A DNA stretch of 64,000 bases from Helicovermis profundi (GCF_033097505.1 NZ_AP028654.1:2004001-2068000); one strand, 5' to 3'; counted from the first letter of the stretch, positions 1 to 8,459 are shown. Notes: generated by a model from the sequence alone, not told the origin. Translations and numbers: made by a program.

Positions 1-1816
1 CACCGCCTAAAAAAATTAATGTCATAATAGCCATGGCCCAAAAGACTGTAATACTTGGTTTATGACTAAAGAATAGAGAATTTATAAGTAGTCCAAATTC
101 TTCTGTCTTAATTGCAAATTTATCTAAAAACTTTTCAACTGACGGATGGTTTTTATAAAGTCTTTCAAATGGAGCGTAGAAACTATTTGCATAATGATAA
201 AGCTCCGGAGTATATATAAATTCAGCTGAAGTAAAGGTATCCATTAAGCCAACTTTTCTACTCTTTGGAAGAACTAAAAATATCACTAAACTTATCATAA
301 AACCAAATCCAAATATAAGAGCAACTTTATTTGAATTTAATACACCGTTTATTGCAACTATTGTATTTCCATTCATCATAATTGGATCAATACCAATTGA
401 TGATTGAATTTCACCAATAACTGCTAATAAATATTTAGGAAAAACTCCAAAGAAAATTGACATAGCTGCTAATATAACCATTGGAATTTTCATAAATATT
501 GTAGAAGGTTTTATATTTTCGTATTTAGGTGCTAACTGACCAAGGAAAAGCCCAGCAAGTGGTCTAAATACATATAAGAAAGAACCAATTGAACCGAAAA
601 ATGCTGCAAAAGCTATAAATATTAGTCCTTTACTTGCAAGCCCTTGAACAATCAACCATTTTGAAACAAATCCACCCATAGGAGGAATTCCAGCAAGAGA
701 AATTATAGAAATCAAATAAACTACATAAGAAACTGGCATTTTATGAATCATACCACCAAGCTCTGATATTTTTGTTGTTCCAGTTCTATGAGCAATTGCT
801 GCAATTGTAAGAAATGCTGCAGCAGAAGCTATTGCATGATTAAATATATGCATAAGAGCACCTGCAAATGTTAATTGATCCATCATAAGAAGACCCACTA
901 ATATATATCCACCATTTGCAACGGATGAATATGCAATTAATTTTTTCGCATCATCTTGCTTTATTGCCATTAATGTACCTACTACCATACTAATTGCACC
1001 AAGCACCATAAGTAGATATATTTGAACTGGCATACCCATAATTTTTAAACTAGTCGAAAAGGCTTTATAAGCTGGAAGAACTCCAACACTTATATAGGCT
1101 ATAAATGCTCCCATTTTAACAAGTCCACCTGAAAGTACTGGTGAAAATGTATGAGGTGCACTACCATGAGCTAGTGGAAGCCAAATATGGAATGGGAATA
1201 TACCAATTTTAGTTAAACCAGCCATAATAAATGTAAAGAATACAAAGCTAGCAATAGTTGGCTGAGTTGCTAAAAATGCAAATGCCTCGTTTATATTAAA
1301 AGTTCCTGATTTTGAATAAACAAACATTATTGCAAATAGAGTTGCCATTGAACCAACACTACTTATTGTATAGTAAACAACTGCTGCTCTTCTTGATTTT
1401 CCAAGTGGAACTATAAAGGTTGAAGACCATACAACTATTTCCCAAAATATAAATAAGGTTATTAAATCTGCTGAAAAAAACAGTCCGACAGTTGCAGCTA
1501 AAGAAAACATATAAAGAAAATTATAACTACTTTTATGAAGTATTTTTTCCATCCAATATGGATTAAAAAATGATGTTGACGAATATATAAGTACCATTAT
1601 TATTGAAAAATACCACCCAATAGCAGTAACTTTAAAATTCATATAAAGCAAAGTAAATTCATTTCCTATATTGCTTTTCCCTAAAAATAATATAAGCAAA
1701 CTGATTGTAGAAAATAAAACTGTTAAATAAGCTCCTGCCTTACTATTTTGTTTAGATACTGCATAAGTAACAATTGCAGATATAATCATAAATAGAATTA
1801 ATGTAGAAAAACCCAA
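1..1816 (-). CDS. Second MrpD/NuoL-type proton-conducting antiporter subunit (partial)
   Basis: The reading frame is open from a TTG start at 1816 to the left edge, so about 605 residues are visible and the C-terminus is missing. A strong AGGAGGG site precedes the TTG by a usual distance, and the start lies just after the stop of the upstream mnhD. The protein is a chain of hydrophobic segments. It has the family hallmarks: a buried Glu in FIFWEIVVW and the Lys/His/Pro channel block GLTKIGIFPFHIWLPLAHG followed by a second Lys region. This places it in the NuoL/M/N-MrpA/D-HyfB family, which moves H+ or Na+ through half-channels. A long polar C-terminal part with a late hydrophobic segment also fits. 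It is the second such subunit in the operon, as in Mbs-type complexes. Whether it is MrpA-, MbsH'- or HyfB-like cannot be settled without the missing end. Confidence 0.85.
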   Translation of the reverse strand, partial: MGFSTLILFMIISAIVTYAVSKQNSKAGAYLTVLFSTISLLILFLGKSNIGNEFTLLYMNFKVTAIGWYFSIIMVLIYSSTSFFNPYWMEKILHKSSYNFLYMFSLAATVGLFFSADLITLFIFWEIVVWSSTFIVPLGKSRRAAVVYYTISSVGSMATLFAIMFVYSKSGTFNINEAFAFLATQPTIASFVFFTFIMAGLTKIGIFPFHIWLPLAHGSAPHTFSPVLSGGLVKMGAFIAYISVGVLPAYKAFSTSLKIMGMPVQIYLLMVLGAISMVVGTLMAIKQDDAKKLIAYSSVANGGYILVGLLMMDQLTFAGALMHIFNHAIASAAAFLTIAAIAHRTGTTKISELGGMIHKMPVSYVVYLISIISLAGIPPMGGFVSKWLIVQGLASKGLIFIAFAAFFGSIGSFLYVFRPLAGLFLGQLAPKYENIKPSTIFMKIPMVILAAMSIFFGVFPKYLLAVIGEIQSSIGIDPIMMNGNTIVAINGVLNSNKVALIFGFGFMISLVIFLVLPKSRKVGLMDTFTSAEFIYTPELYHYANSFYAPFERLYKNHPSVEKFLDKFAIKTEEFGLLINSLFFSHKPSITVFWAMAIMTLIFLGG

Positions 1817-1817
1817 A

Positions 1818-3251
1818 TTACATCCCTCCTTTTAGATTAAACATATATGAAGGATTATCTTCATTTAGTAATTTATCCGTATTAAACAAATTATCTTTTA
1901 CAAGACTTGGATAAATTCCTGCAAGTAAAATAATTAATGAAAGAGCAAAAACTATTATCTTTTTACTAACATCAAATTCTACTTTTTTATCTGTAATATA
2001 TTTAATATTTGATTCTTTACCTTCTTCTCCTGGATCCCAAAGTTTAACTAATAATCTGATAAAATAAGCACCTTCTACTATTGTTGCAAGTAGTATAAAA
2101 GCTGCTACTAGTAAACTTGATTTTGAAAACAATCCTAAAAGAAGGTTTATTTTTGAATAGAAACCGTAAAATAAAGGTAAACCTATAAGAGAAAGTGCTG
2201 ATACAGTGAAAGCAAAACCAATTAATTTATTCTCTGCAAAAAGTCCCTTTAAACTATCAACATCGTCAGTAGCAGCTTCATCAGATATTCTACCAGCTAC
2301 TGTAAACATAATGGCTTTTGCTATAATATTATTAAGTAATTGAAGCACTGCTGGAAAAATAAGTCCTGATACAAATAATAGTGCTACTAGACCAGACTGA
2401 GCTATACTAGAAAAAACCAATATTTCTCTTAACTTTGTTTTACTAAATGCCGAGGCTTCTCCTGCTATTAAAGTTACTAAACCAATAACAATTAATACGC
2501 CTTTTAAATAACTACTTACCAATAATACTTGTCCAAACACTCTTCCAAATACAAATAAAATAGTACCAGCATAAACAGATGCAAATAATGCACCTATCAA
2601 ACTATTTGTATTACCATAAACGCCCTTTGCCCAGCCGTTAAATGGAAGTAATTTAGCTTCTACAGCTAATCCAACAAAGATTAACATCATAGGAACTATA
2701 AGCTTATTTGCGTCATAAGAAACCATTTTCGAGCTAATATCGGCCATATTTAAACTTCCAAATATCGCATATAGAACAATAAGCCCAAATAAATACAGCC
2801 CTGAACCTAATGTACCTAGTGTTAGATAGTTAAAAGAATATTTATATTTTTTTGATTCTGTAGAAAGTATATAAGCAGTTATAGAAACAATCTCTAAAAA
2901 TACAAATAAATTAAATAAATCTCCCGTTAAAAGCATTCCATTTAGTCCTGCAAGAGATACTAAAAGTACAGTAGAATACTTATTTATTTTCTCACTAGAC
3001 ATTACAATTACAAGTAAAAATAAAATATTTATTGAAATTACAGCTAAATGAGAATAACTATCTAAATTTAGGTTGATACCATAGGGAGCTTTAAATCCTC
3101 CAATAATATAGTTTCCATTTTGTATAATAAATACTTGTAAAACATTAAAAATAGCTGCTAAAAAAAGAAGTGTTTTTTTGCTCTTTTTTAATGCAATAGA
3201 TAAAAATGCCATTAATAAGGGAATTACAATTAAAAGTACTGGATTAGTCAT
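1818..3251 (-). CDS. mnhD: MnhD/MrpD-like Na+/H+ antiporter subunit D
   Basis: The 477-residue product is hydrophobic throughout, with about 13-14 membrane segments, the usual size of MrpD. A conserved Glu lies in FVFLEIVSITAYIL (about residues 118-131). The channel Lys sits in VEAKLLPFNGW (about residue 198), a weaker version of the KxxxxPFHxWLP block found in its downstream neighbour. The ATG overlaps the end of mnhC, which points to translational coupling. It should form one of the ion-translocating half-channel subunits of the complex. MnhD-type subunits are related to NuoM/NuoN of complex I. The coupled ion is not visible from sequence. Confidence 0.88.
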   Translation of the reverse strand: MTNPVLLIVIPLLMAFLSIALKKSKKTLLFLAAIFNVLQVFIIQNGNYIIGGFKAPYGINLNLDSYSHLAVISINILFLLVIVMSSEKINKYSTVLLVSLAGLNGMLLTGDLFNLFVFLEIVSITAYILSTESKKYKYSFNYLTLGTLGSGLYLFGLIVLYAIFGSLNMADISSKMVSYDANKLIVPMMLIFVGLAVEAKLLPFNGWAKGVYGNTNSLIGALFASVYAGTILFVFGRVFGQVLLVSSYLKGVLIVIGLVTLIAGEASAFSKTKLREILVFSSIAQSGLVALLFVSGLIFPAVLQLLNNIIAKAIMFTVAGRISDEAATDDVDSLKGLFAENKLIGFAFTVSALSLIGLPLFYGFYSKINLLLGLFSKSSLLVAAFILLATIVEGAYFIRLLVKLWDPGEEGKESNIKYITDKKVEFDVSKKIIVFALSLIILLAGIYPSLVKDNLFNTDKLLNEDNPSYMFNLKGGM

Positions 3252-3588
3252 TATTAATACCTCCTATCTCTTCAAGATCTAAAGAATTATAAGTAGTATA
3301 CATTTTTCTTGCAATCCCAAGAGCAAGAGCAGTAGTACCTAGTCCAATTACAATAGACGTAAGAACTAGCGCCTGCGGAAGTGGATCTACAAATATTAGT
3401 GCTGAACTATTATTAACTGATGTTAATATAGGTGCAACACCTCCACTTACAAACCCAACGCTTATAATGAAAATATTTAATCCAACTTCAAATATATTTA
3501 ATGCAACAATTATTTTAATTATGTTTTTATTAATTAATAGACCATATATACCTATTAACATAAGTAATATCGAAACGTATTGTATCAT
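3244..3588 (-). CDS. mnhC: MnhC/MrpC-like antiporter subunit C (NuoK family)
   Basis: This is a 114-residue protein with three membrane segments, the typical size and shape of the MnhC/NuoK family. NuoK-like features include the motif FEVGLNIFIISVG in the second helix, where the buried Glu of the family lies, and DPLPQALVLTSIVIGLG, the conserved DP-PQALVLTAIVIG signature before helix three. Its ATG overlaps the preceding stop (TAATG), and its own stop overlaps the mnhD start, so the genes are tightly coupled. It is expected to help link the two halves of the antiporter complex. Confidence 0.92.
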   Translation of the reverse strand: MIQYVSILLMLIGIYGLLINKNIIKIIVALNIFEVGLNIFIISVGFVSGGVAPILTSVNNSSALIFVDPLPQALVLTSIVIGLGTTALALGIARKMYTTYNSLDLEEIGGINND

Positions 3589-4334
3589 TATTCATTGACC
3601 TCCTCTTTCAGGAAATCTGTAATAATTCCTGTTAGTTCCGAGCCAACCTTTAGTCCTACAAGAACATACACGATTGGAACAATACCCGCACTAAATAAAT
3701 TACCCACAACTCCTGTGTTTAAGAAGTTACTTAAGAAATAACCAGCTGTAAATAAGCCAAATATTCCAACAAGTACATATAAACTACCCATAAGGCTCTC
3801 AGTAAGTTTAAATGAACTCATCTTCGCTCTAAAGTTTTCATCTGATAAATATAGTAATAAAACTGCCGAGGCAATCATGCTACCACCTGGAAAACCACCA
3901 CCAGGAGTTAAATGCCCATGAGTGAAAATATAAATTCCTATAAGTGCAATTAGTGGAAACACCGTTTTAGCTCCAACTCTTAATATAAAATTCGCTTTAT
4001 ATTTAAGTGTTAATTTACCACCAAAAGAACCAAGTAAGAGAGCAACTCCAAGTGAAGAGACAAAAAGCACAGTTACTTCACCGAGTGTATCAAAGGATCT
4101 ATAGTTTACAACAATTGAAGTAACATAGTTAGAAGAACCCGTTTCTAAATTAGAAGACTTGTTATATTCAACTATTTCATTATCATTTGTAACACTTTTT
4201 GTAATAAATTTATTTGAAACTCTATCATTAAGATTTACTTTTCCAAAGCTTCCAAATGCATCATTAGCGTATATTCCACTAAAAATAAAAAAGCCTAAAA
4301 TTCCAAGGAATAAAATTGCTACTATTTTTTTCAT
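3588..4334 (-). CDS. MrpA-tail (MbhE-like) plus MnhB fusion subunit
   Basis: The product has 248 residues and two parts. The N-terminal half carries one membrane anchor, a polar stretch, and VTSIVVNYRSFDTLGEVTVLF at about residues 70-92. That signature is typical of the MrpA C-terminal/MbhE domain. The C-terminal half (about residues 115-240) is MnhB-like with four membrane segments and the glycine-rich GHLTPGGGFPGG motif of MnhB/MbhF. In standard Mrp operons the first domain is the end of the large MrpA protein; here it is fused to MnhB instead. The start overlaps the previous gene's TGA, so translation is probably coupled. I am confident of family membership, less so of the exact domain border. 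Confidence 0.82.
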   Translation of the reverse strand: MKKIVAILFLGILGFFIFSGIYANDAFGSFGKVNLNDRVSNKFITKSVTNDNEIVEYNKSSNLETGSSNYVTSIVVNYRSFDTLGEVTVLFVSSLGVALLLGSFGGKLTLKYKANFILRVGAKTVFPLIALIGIYIFTHGHLTPGGGFPGGSMIASAVLLLYLSDENFRAKMSSFKLTESLMGSLYVLVGIFGLFTAGYFLSNFLNTGVVGNLFSAGIVPIVYVLVGLKVGSELTGIITDFLKEEVNE

Positions 4335-4585
4335 TTTTTGTCACCTACTTTCTTCATTGATAATAGGGTGAACAAAAATACTGCTGTTACAAGACCAGAA
4401 CCAATTACTGCTTCAGTGATTGCAACATCAGGAGAACGCATAATTACAAAACTTACAACAGCAAGCATACTTAAAAACGACAAATAGATTATTGAATTAA
4501 TCATTTTTTTACTGCTAACTGCAAGAATAGCTAATATAAGTAACAACAAGGAAGTAACAATTTCAACTATATTAATTATTTTCAT
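4331..4585 (-). CDS. DUF4040/MbhD-like MrpA-tail subunit
   Basis: This small, 84-residue, three-helix membrane protein carries the motif RSPDVAITEAVIGSGL in its second half. That signature belongs to the MbhD/DUF4040 segment at the MrpA C-terminus (consensus APDVALTEAxVG). The ATG at 4585 is chosen because an earlier in-frame ATG is part of the GAGGAGG ribosome binding site itself. The gene overlaps the end of mnhG by a few bases. Its presence as a free-standing protein shows that MrpA is split in this operon, as in archaeal Mbh and Mbs complexes. Confidence 0.82.
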   Translation of the reverse strand: MKIINIVEIVTSLLLLILAILAVSSKKMINSIIYLSFLSMLAVVSFVIMRSPDVAITEAVIGSGLVTAVFLFTLLSMKKVGDKK

Positions 4586-4919
4586 AATTTTCTTCCTCCT
4601 CATTATTGTAAAAATCTTTTAATTCATCAATTTTAGTCCTCTTATCAACCTTAATATTTGATAAATATGCGCTGCGAATAAGAGCACTACTTCCAATTGG
4701 ATTTGTTATTGCAATAAATACAGCTATTAGTAAAAGTTTTGGAGTCCACGAAGGATTAAGTATTGCTATACCTATTAGTAAAGCTAAAGTACCAAGCGTT
4801 GTTGCTTTCGTTGCTGCCTGAGATCTATTATATACATCTGGCATACGAAATACTCCAAGACCACCAATAGCATAAAAAAACGCACCTACAATCAAGAAAA
4901 AATTCGCTAAAAATATCAT
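4572..4919 (-). CDS. mnhG: MnhG/MrpG-like antiporter subunit G
   Basis: The 115-residue protein has three hydrophobic segments and the MnhG signature GVFRMPDVYNRSQAATKATTLG near residues 22-43 (family form RxPDxYxRxHAATKxxTLG). The His usually found before AATK is Gln here. The C-terminal tail is acidic and hydrophilic (EEEENYENN). The ATG overlaps the mnhF stop as ATGA. MnhG is a small accessory subunit needed for assembly of the Mrp complex. Confidence 0.92.
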   Translation of the reverse strand: MIFLANFFLIVGAFFYAIGGLGVFRMPDVYNRSQAATKATTLGTLALLIGIAILNPSWTPKLLLIAVFIAITNPIGSSALIRSAYLSNIKVDKRTKIDELKDFYNNEEEENYENN

Positions 4920-5164
4920 ATGCGACCCTCCAAATATCTTGCAAATACTACAGTTTCAATAAACGAAAGAATTGCATATACAATTGCAATATCTAAATAT
5001 AATTCATTATTAAAAATAAATCCAATAAAAACTAAAGCGCCAGTTATAATAATATTAATAATATCTAAACTAAGCACTCTATCAAAAGTAGAAGGTCCAA
5101 TAACGAGTCTTAGAAAAGTAAATAATATTCCAATTCCAATAAGTAAAAATACCAATGTATTCAT
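4916..5164 (-). CDS. mnhF: MnhF/MrpF-like antiporter subunit F
   Basis: This is an 82-residue, three-helix membrane protein. The family block RLVIGPSTFDRVLSLDIIN spans about residues 20-38 (consensus R-GP-xxDRVxALD), and ALVFIGFIF with DIAIVYAILSFIETVVFARYLE follows it. The ATG at 5164 shares bases with the mnhE TGA (TGATG); an in-frame TTG one codon earlier is less likely. MnhF is a small structural subunit of the antiporter complex. Confidence 0.92.
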   Translation of the reverse strand: MNTLVFLLIGIGILFTFLRLVIGPSTFDRVLSLDIINIIITGALVFIGFIFNNELYLDIAIVYAILSFIETVVFARYLEGRI

Positions 5165-5649
5165 CAATTGAAAATACCCCCTAGAATTTTCTCAAAAGAA
5201 CCCGAAACATTCTTTTGGTATTCTTCGTTATTACTTCCTTTAACATCAATCCAATGAATATATACACTATCATCTGATACATCAACAGATATTGTACCTG
5301 GTGTAAGCGTTATTGAATTTGCTAAAGTAAGTCTTCCATATTCACTTTTTATATTCGTAGGTATTCTAACAAAACCTGGATTAATAGGCATCGACGGGCT
5401 AAGTACCCTATATGCCACATCAAGATTCGCCTTAATTAATTCAAGTAAAAATACTGGAATATATACTACAAAAAATTTAATAATCTTTGGAATACTGTTA
5501 AAAGAAAATTCATAGTCAATTATACTTCTAATAACATAAGAAAGTAACACTGAAACAACAAATCCTAAAATCAATTCATTAGTATTTAATCCAGTTAACA
5601 AAATCCATGTAATCCAAATTATTGAAAAAGTTGATACACCTTTTTTCAA
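5164..5649 (-). CDS. mnhE: MnhE/MrpE-like antiporter subunit E
   Basis: The product is about 161 residues from a TTG at 5649, which lies 6-7 bases after a strong GGGGGGAG site. An upstream ATG at 5673 would put this site inside the coding region. N-terminal membrane helices (WITWILLTGLNTNELILGF) are followed by a soluble domain with RVLSPSMPINPGFVRIP and LTLANSITLTPGTISVD, the characteristic MnhE block that ends in TPGT. MnhE is the first structural gene of the operon, 75 bases after the ArsR-type regulator with no terminator between them. Confidence 0.9.
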   Translation of the reverse strand: MKKGVSTFSIIWITWILLTGLNTNELILGFVVSVLLSYVIRSIIDYEFSFNSIPKIIKFFVVYIPVFLLELIKANLDVAYRVLSPSMPINPGFVRIPTNIKSEYGRLTLANSITLTPGTISVDVSDDSVYIHWIDVKGSNNEEYQKNVSGSFEKILGGIFN

Positions 5650-5723
5650 AATTCTCCCCCCTTTTTTTAACATTAAAATCTTACCTCTTAGCTATAACTT
5701 TATATCTTTTATATGTAGCCTAA

Positions 5724-6026
5724 CTAATCAAAATTCTTTCCTTTTAAAAGCAATTTTACAATTTTTACAACATCATCATCCAAAATTTTATATGTAACTT
5801 CAAGTCCTTTTCTTTTACCTTCAACAATTCCATTCATTCTAAGTTTTGCTAAATGTTGTGAAATTGTAGATTGAGGTTTTCCTAGTACTTTCATCATTCT
5901 AGTTACATTACATTTTTTTTGATTAATTAGACAATCTAAAATACAAAGCCTAATCGGATGAGCGATTGCTTTTAATAATTCTGCTCTTTTTTCTAAATAC
6001 TCCATCTTTCGTATTTTTTCATTCAA
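5724..6026 (-). CDS. ArsR/SmtB-family winged-helix regulator
   Basis: The protein has about 100 residues. AHPIRLCILDCL opens the winged-helix domain, GKPQSTISQHLAKLRMNGIVEGKRKG forms the recognition helix and wing, and VTYKILDD ends it. The canonical ELCVCDL metal site of ArsR is replaced by KKCNVTRMM; Cys residues lie near positions 28, 32 and 39. It may therefore sense something other than arsenite, for example redox state or reactive sulfur, but this is inference. It precedes mnhE with no terminator and probably controls the antiporter operon. The start is uncertain: a TTG at 6026 lies 22 bases from the strong GGGAGGAG site, while in-frame ATC or ATT codons lie at better distances. Confidence 0.85.
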   Translation of the reverse strand: MNEKIRKMEYLEKRAELLKAIAHPIRLCILDCLINQKKCNVTRMMKVLGKPQSTISQHLAKLRMNGIVEGKRKGLEVTYKILDDDVVKIVKLLLKGKNFD

Positions 6027-6029
6027 TAT

Positions 6030-6041
6030 ATCAATATTGAT
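6030..6041. promoter_or_regulatory. Perfect palindrome at the arsR start, possible operator
   Basis: ATCAATATTGAT is a perfect 12-bp palindrome between the ribosome binding site and the TTG start of the ArsR-type gene. ArsR proteins often bind AT-rich dyads near their own promoter. In AT-rich DNA such dyads also arise by chance, so operator function is a guess. Confidence 0.25.
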
Positions 6042-6107
6042 TTTTATCTCCTCCCATTAGTCTTATATTCTAAAATCGTAATATAAAGATATAGCAAATC
6101 TAATTTC

Positions 6108-6136
6108 ATCGTAGCATATAGACATTGCCAATACAA
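6108..6136 (-). promoter_or_regulatory. Probable promoter of the arsR-mnh operon
   Basis: Read on the minus strand: TTGTAT, 17 bases, TACGAT. The -10 is preceded by TGC, an extended -10 feature. It lies about 80 bases before the first gene, with a strong ribosome binding site between. Confidence 0.45.
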
Positions 6137-6182
6137 TAAATCTATATTTTAACAAAATTATCTAATTATTAACATTCAAGTA

Positions 6183-6194
6183 TGATAATTATCA
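6183..6194. promoter_or_regulatory. Perfect palindrome upstream of the arsR promoter
   Basis: TGATAATTATCA is a perfect 12-bp palindrome about 45 bases upstream of the proposed -35. It could be an operator for the ArsR-type protein. It looks like half of a Fur/PerR box but lacks the central bases of the 15-bp consensus. Confidence 0.25.
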
Positions 6195-6260
6195 AACAAT
6201 ATATTATTAAGTAGATACCCAAAAAATATTAAGAAAATTAAATATTTTAAGAAAATACTA

Positions 6261-6300
6261 AAAAAAAAGCAAAATGTATATCAAATACACTTTGCTTTTT
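6261..6300 (-). terminator. Rho-independent terminator of the nucleoside importer operon
   Basis: The inverted repeat AGCAAARTGTAT pairs with its complement around a short loop. On the minus strand the one irregular pair is a G-U wobble, and the stem runs into a T tract. It lies about 155 bases past the stop of the BMP lipoprotein gene. Confidence 0.8.
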
Positions 6301-6453
6301 ACTAAAAAAATATTCAATTGTTATATTTTAAATTACATTATTTTGGAAGTTCACTTAAATTTTTTTCTAAAAAAATCATTATCGAATAATTTAAGTTGAA
6401 TTTACCAACTTTTTTTTACTTATATCATAATCGAATTCACGAACCTAAAGTTT

Positions 6454-7458
6454 TTATTCTCCTTCTTTATACGGATTTTCAATTTTTCCTTCTTTAAGCG
6501 ATTTAATTACCTCTTCAACTTTTGATTTTTGCTCATCTGTTATTTGATCAGTCCACTCCATCCCAAGAACTCCTTCAGCCCAGCCTTGAGAGATTCCTTC
6601 AGGTTTTAATGTACCATCAACTAATTTTTTTACAACAAATTCAAATAATTTTGGAGTGTTATATACAATACTTGCAAGCACTGTTCCCTTAGCTACATCA
6701 TTTTGAGGTGCAATATAACCTACAGCTTTAACATTATTAGTTTTAGCTGCATCAATTGAACCTAATCCTACTTGATTAGCTGAGCAAAATACAACGTCTG
6801 CTCCTGATTCTATCATAGCTGTTGCAGTTTCTTTTCCTTTAGAAATATCATCCCATGAATTCACATAAGTTTTACTTACAGATATAGAAGGGTCAACTGC
6901 CATAGCACCCGCTTCAAAAGCATCTAAAGTTCCTTCAATTACAGGAAATGGGAACGATCCAATTGCGCCAAGTTTTTTAGAAGTAGTATTCATTCCTGCA
7001 ATTGTTCCAGCAACATATCCACCTTCCCACTCTCTAATACCAATACCACCAACATTAGGTGCGATTCCTTCTTCTGAATTAATAATCATAAAATAAGTAT
7101 CAGGATATTGAGGAGCAATTTTTTTAGCAGCATCTAAAAATTGGATTCCATGACCAAAAACTAAATCATATTTTTTTTCACCATAATCTCTAAAAGTCGC
7201 TTCAAAATCAGCTTGTTGAACACTTTCAACATATTCCATTTTAATACCCATATCTTTTTCTACCATTTGAAGTCCTGCATAAGCAGTAGCATTCCATCCT
7301 TGATCATTAATAGGTCCAGGTAGAACTAATACAATTTTATAATCTTTTGCACCATCTTTTGTAGCTGTTTCTTCAGCTGGTTTTGATGCGCAGCCTGTAA
7401 ATACAAGCATCATCACAACAACTAAGGCAATTAAAGCATTCATTTTTCTTTTTAACAT
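6454..7458 (-). CDS. nupN: BMP-family nucleoside-binding lipoprotein of an ABC importer
   Basis: The 334-residue product begins with a lipoprotein signal: basic MLKRK, a hydrophobic stretch, and the lipobox FTGC with Cys at residue 23. The mature protein should thus be anchored to the outer face of the membrane. The body has the BMP/PnrA fold: GPINDQGWNATAYAGL near the start, FGHGIQFLDAA, GGIGIREWEGGYVAGTIAG, and VVFCSANQVGLGSIDAA. This family binds purine nucleosides and passes them to the paired permeases. It is the last gene of the importer operon, 59 bases after the second permease and followed by a terminator. Ligand range within nucleosides is not visible. Confidence 0.93.
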   Translation of the reverse strand: MLKRKMNALIALVVVMMLVFTGCASKPAEETATKDGAKDYKIVLVLPGPINDQGWNATAYAGLQMVEKDMGIKMEYVESVQQADFEATFRDYGEKKYDLVFGHGIQFLDAAKKIAPQYPDTYFMIINSEEGIAPNVGGIGIREWEGGYVAGTIAGMNTTSKKLGAIGSFPFPVIEGTLDAFEAGAMAVDPSISVSKTYVNSWDDISKGKETATAMIESGADVVFCSANQVGLGSIDAAKTNNVKAVGYIAPQNDVAKGTVLASIVYNTPKLFEFVVKKLVDGTLKPEGISQGWAEGVLGMEWTDQITDEQKSKVEEVIKSLKEGKIENPYKEGE

Positions 7459-7517
7459 TTTTTATCCCCCTTTTTTAAATAAAACACTCTCTATAGTTTT
7501 CAGCAAAGCTGTAACTA

Positions 7518-8459
7518 CTATTGTTTATAATATGGCTTTCCTAATGAATTAGGTGGTTTATTGTATCCAACTAAGCCTGTTAAAGCAATAATTGTTATTA
7601 TATATGGTAGCATTAACAGCAATTGATAGGGTATCCCTACTCCTGCAGCTTGAAGTCTTATTTGAAGTGCATCTGCAACACCAAAAATTAATGATGCAAT
7701 TAAAATACCCTTTGGTTTCCATTTACCAAAAATAATGGCTGCAACTGCAATAAAGCCTCTTCCTGAAACCATATTATCTACAAACATATTAAACTGACCA
7801 AGTGATAGAAAAGCACCACCAATTCCTGCAAGCGCACCGCTAATCAGTACACCAGTATATCTGATTTTTATAACATTTATACCAACAGTATCAGCTGCTT
7901 TAGGATGCTCTCCAACAGATCTTACTTTTAACCCCCACATAGTTTTAAAAAGTAAAAACGAAGTTATCGGTACAAGTAAAAGTGCTATATACACTAAAAC
8001 CGTTTGATTAAACATAATTGGTCCAATAATGGGTATATCAGCAAGCAGTGGTATTCTAACAGGGTGAAAAGAATCTACTTTAATCGGAACTGTTGTTATT
8101 CCAAATAACGCTCTATATAAAAAACTTGTAAGTCCTACAGCAAGCATATTTATAGCGATTCCACTTACAATTTGATCAATTTTTATCGTTATAGTTATAT
8201 AAGCAAATAATAAGGCCATTAACATACCTGAGATCATTGCTACTAGTATCCCTACCCAGTGATTACCACTATAATAAGATCCAACTACACCAAATAAAGC
8301 TCCCATAAGCATTATTCCTTCAAGTCCAATATTTACGACGCCACTTCTTTCTGAAAACATTCCTCCAAGAGCAGAAAACAAAATTGGAACAGACATTCTA
8401 AGAGCGGCAGAAAGAAGTGCTACTAAAAAGGTAACTGTAAGTATATTAGTAATAGCCAT
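7518..8459 (-). CDS. nupQ: Nucleoside ABC transporter permease (NupQ/YufQ type)
   Basis: This 313-residue membrane protein has about eight or nine helices. Its start carries FSALGGMFSERSGVVNIGLEGIMLMGALFG, the signature of BMP-system permeases. GVLISGALAGIGGAFLSLGQ in the second half is the cytoplasmic coupling-loop region. The ATG touches the stop of the preceding permease. It should form the channel as a heterodimer with the upstream permease. Confidence 0.92.
   Translation of the reverse strand: MAITNILTVTFLVALLSAALRMSVPILFSALGGMFSERSGVVNIGLEGIMLMGALFGVVGSYYSGNHWVGILVAMISGMLMALLFAYITITIKIDQIVSGIAINMLAVGLTSFLYRALFGITTVPIKVDSFHPVRIPLLADIPIIGPIMFNQTVLVYIALLLVPITSFLLFKTMWGLKVRSVGEHPKAADTVGINVIKIRYTGVLISGALAGIGGAFLSLGQFNMFVDNMVSGRGFIAVAAIIFGKWKPKGILIASLIFGVADALQIRLQAAGVGIPYQLLLMLPYIITIIALTGLVGYNKPPNSLGKPYYKQ

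Larger units (their letters stand above)
6027..6453. other. Gene-free stretch between the ArsR operon and the nucleoside importer
   Basis: No convincing gene lies in these 427 bases. They hold the promoter region of the ArsR-led operon, two perfect 12-bp palindromes (6030-6041 and 6183-6194), and the terminator of the importer operon (6261-6300). The rest is AT-rich sequence with short, weak inverted repeats, such as AAGTTG/CAACTT around 6393-6411, to which I assign no role. Confidence 0.6.

Noticed and set aside
6183-6194. A Fur/PerR box
   Set aside because: TGATAATTATCA lacks the central bases of the 15-bp consensus; kept only as a palindrome.
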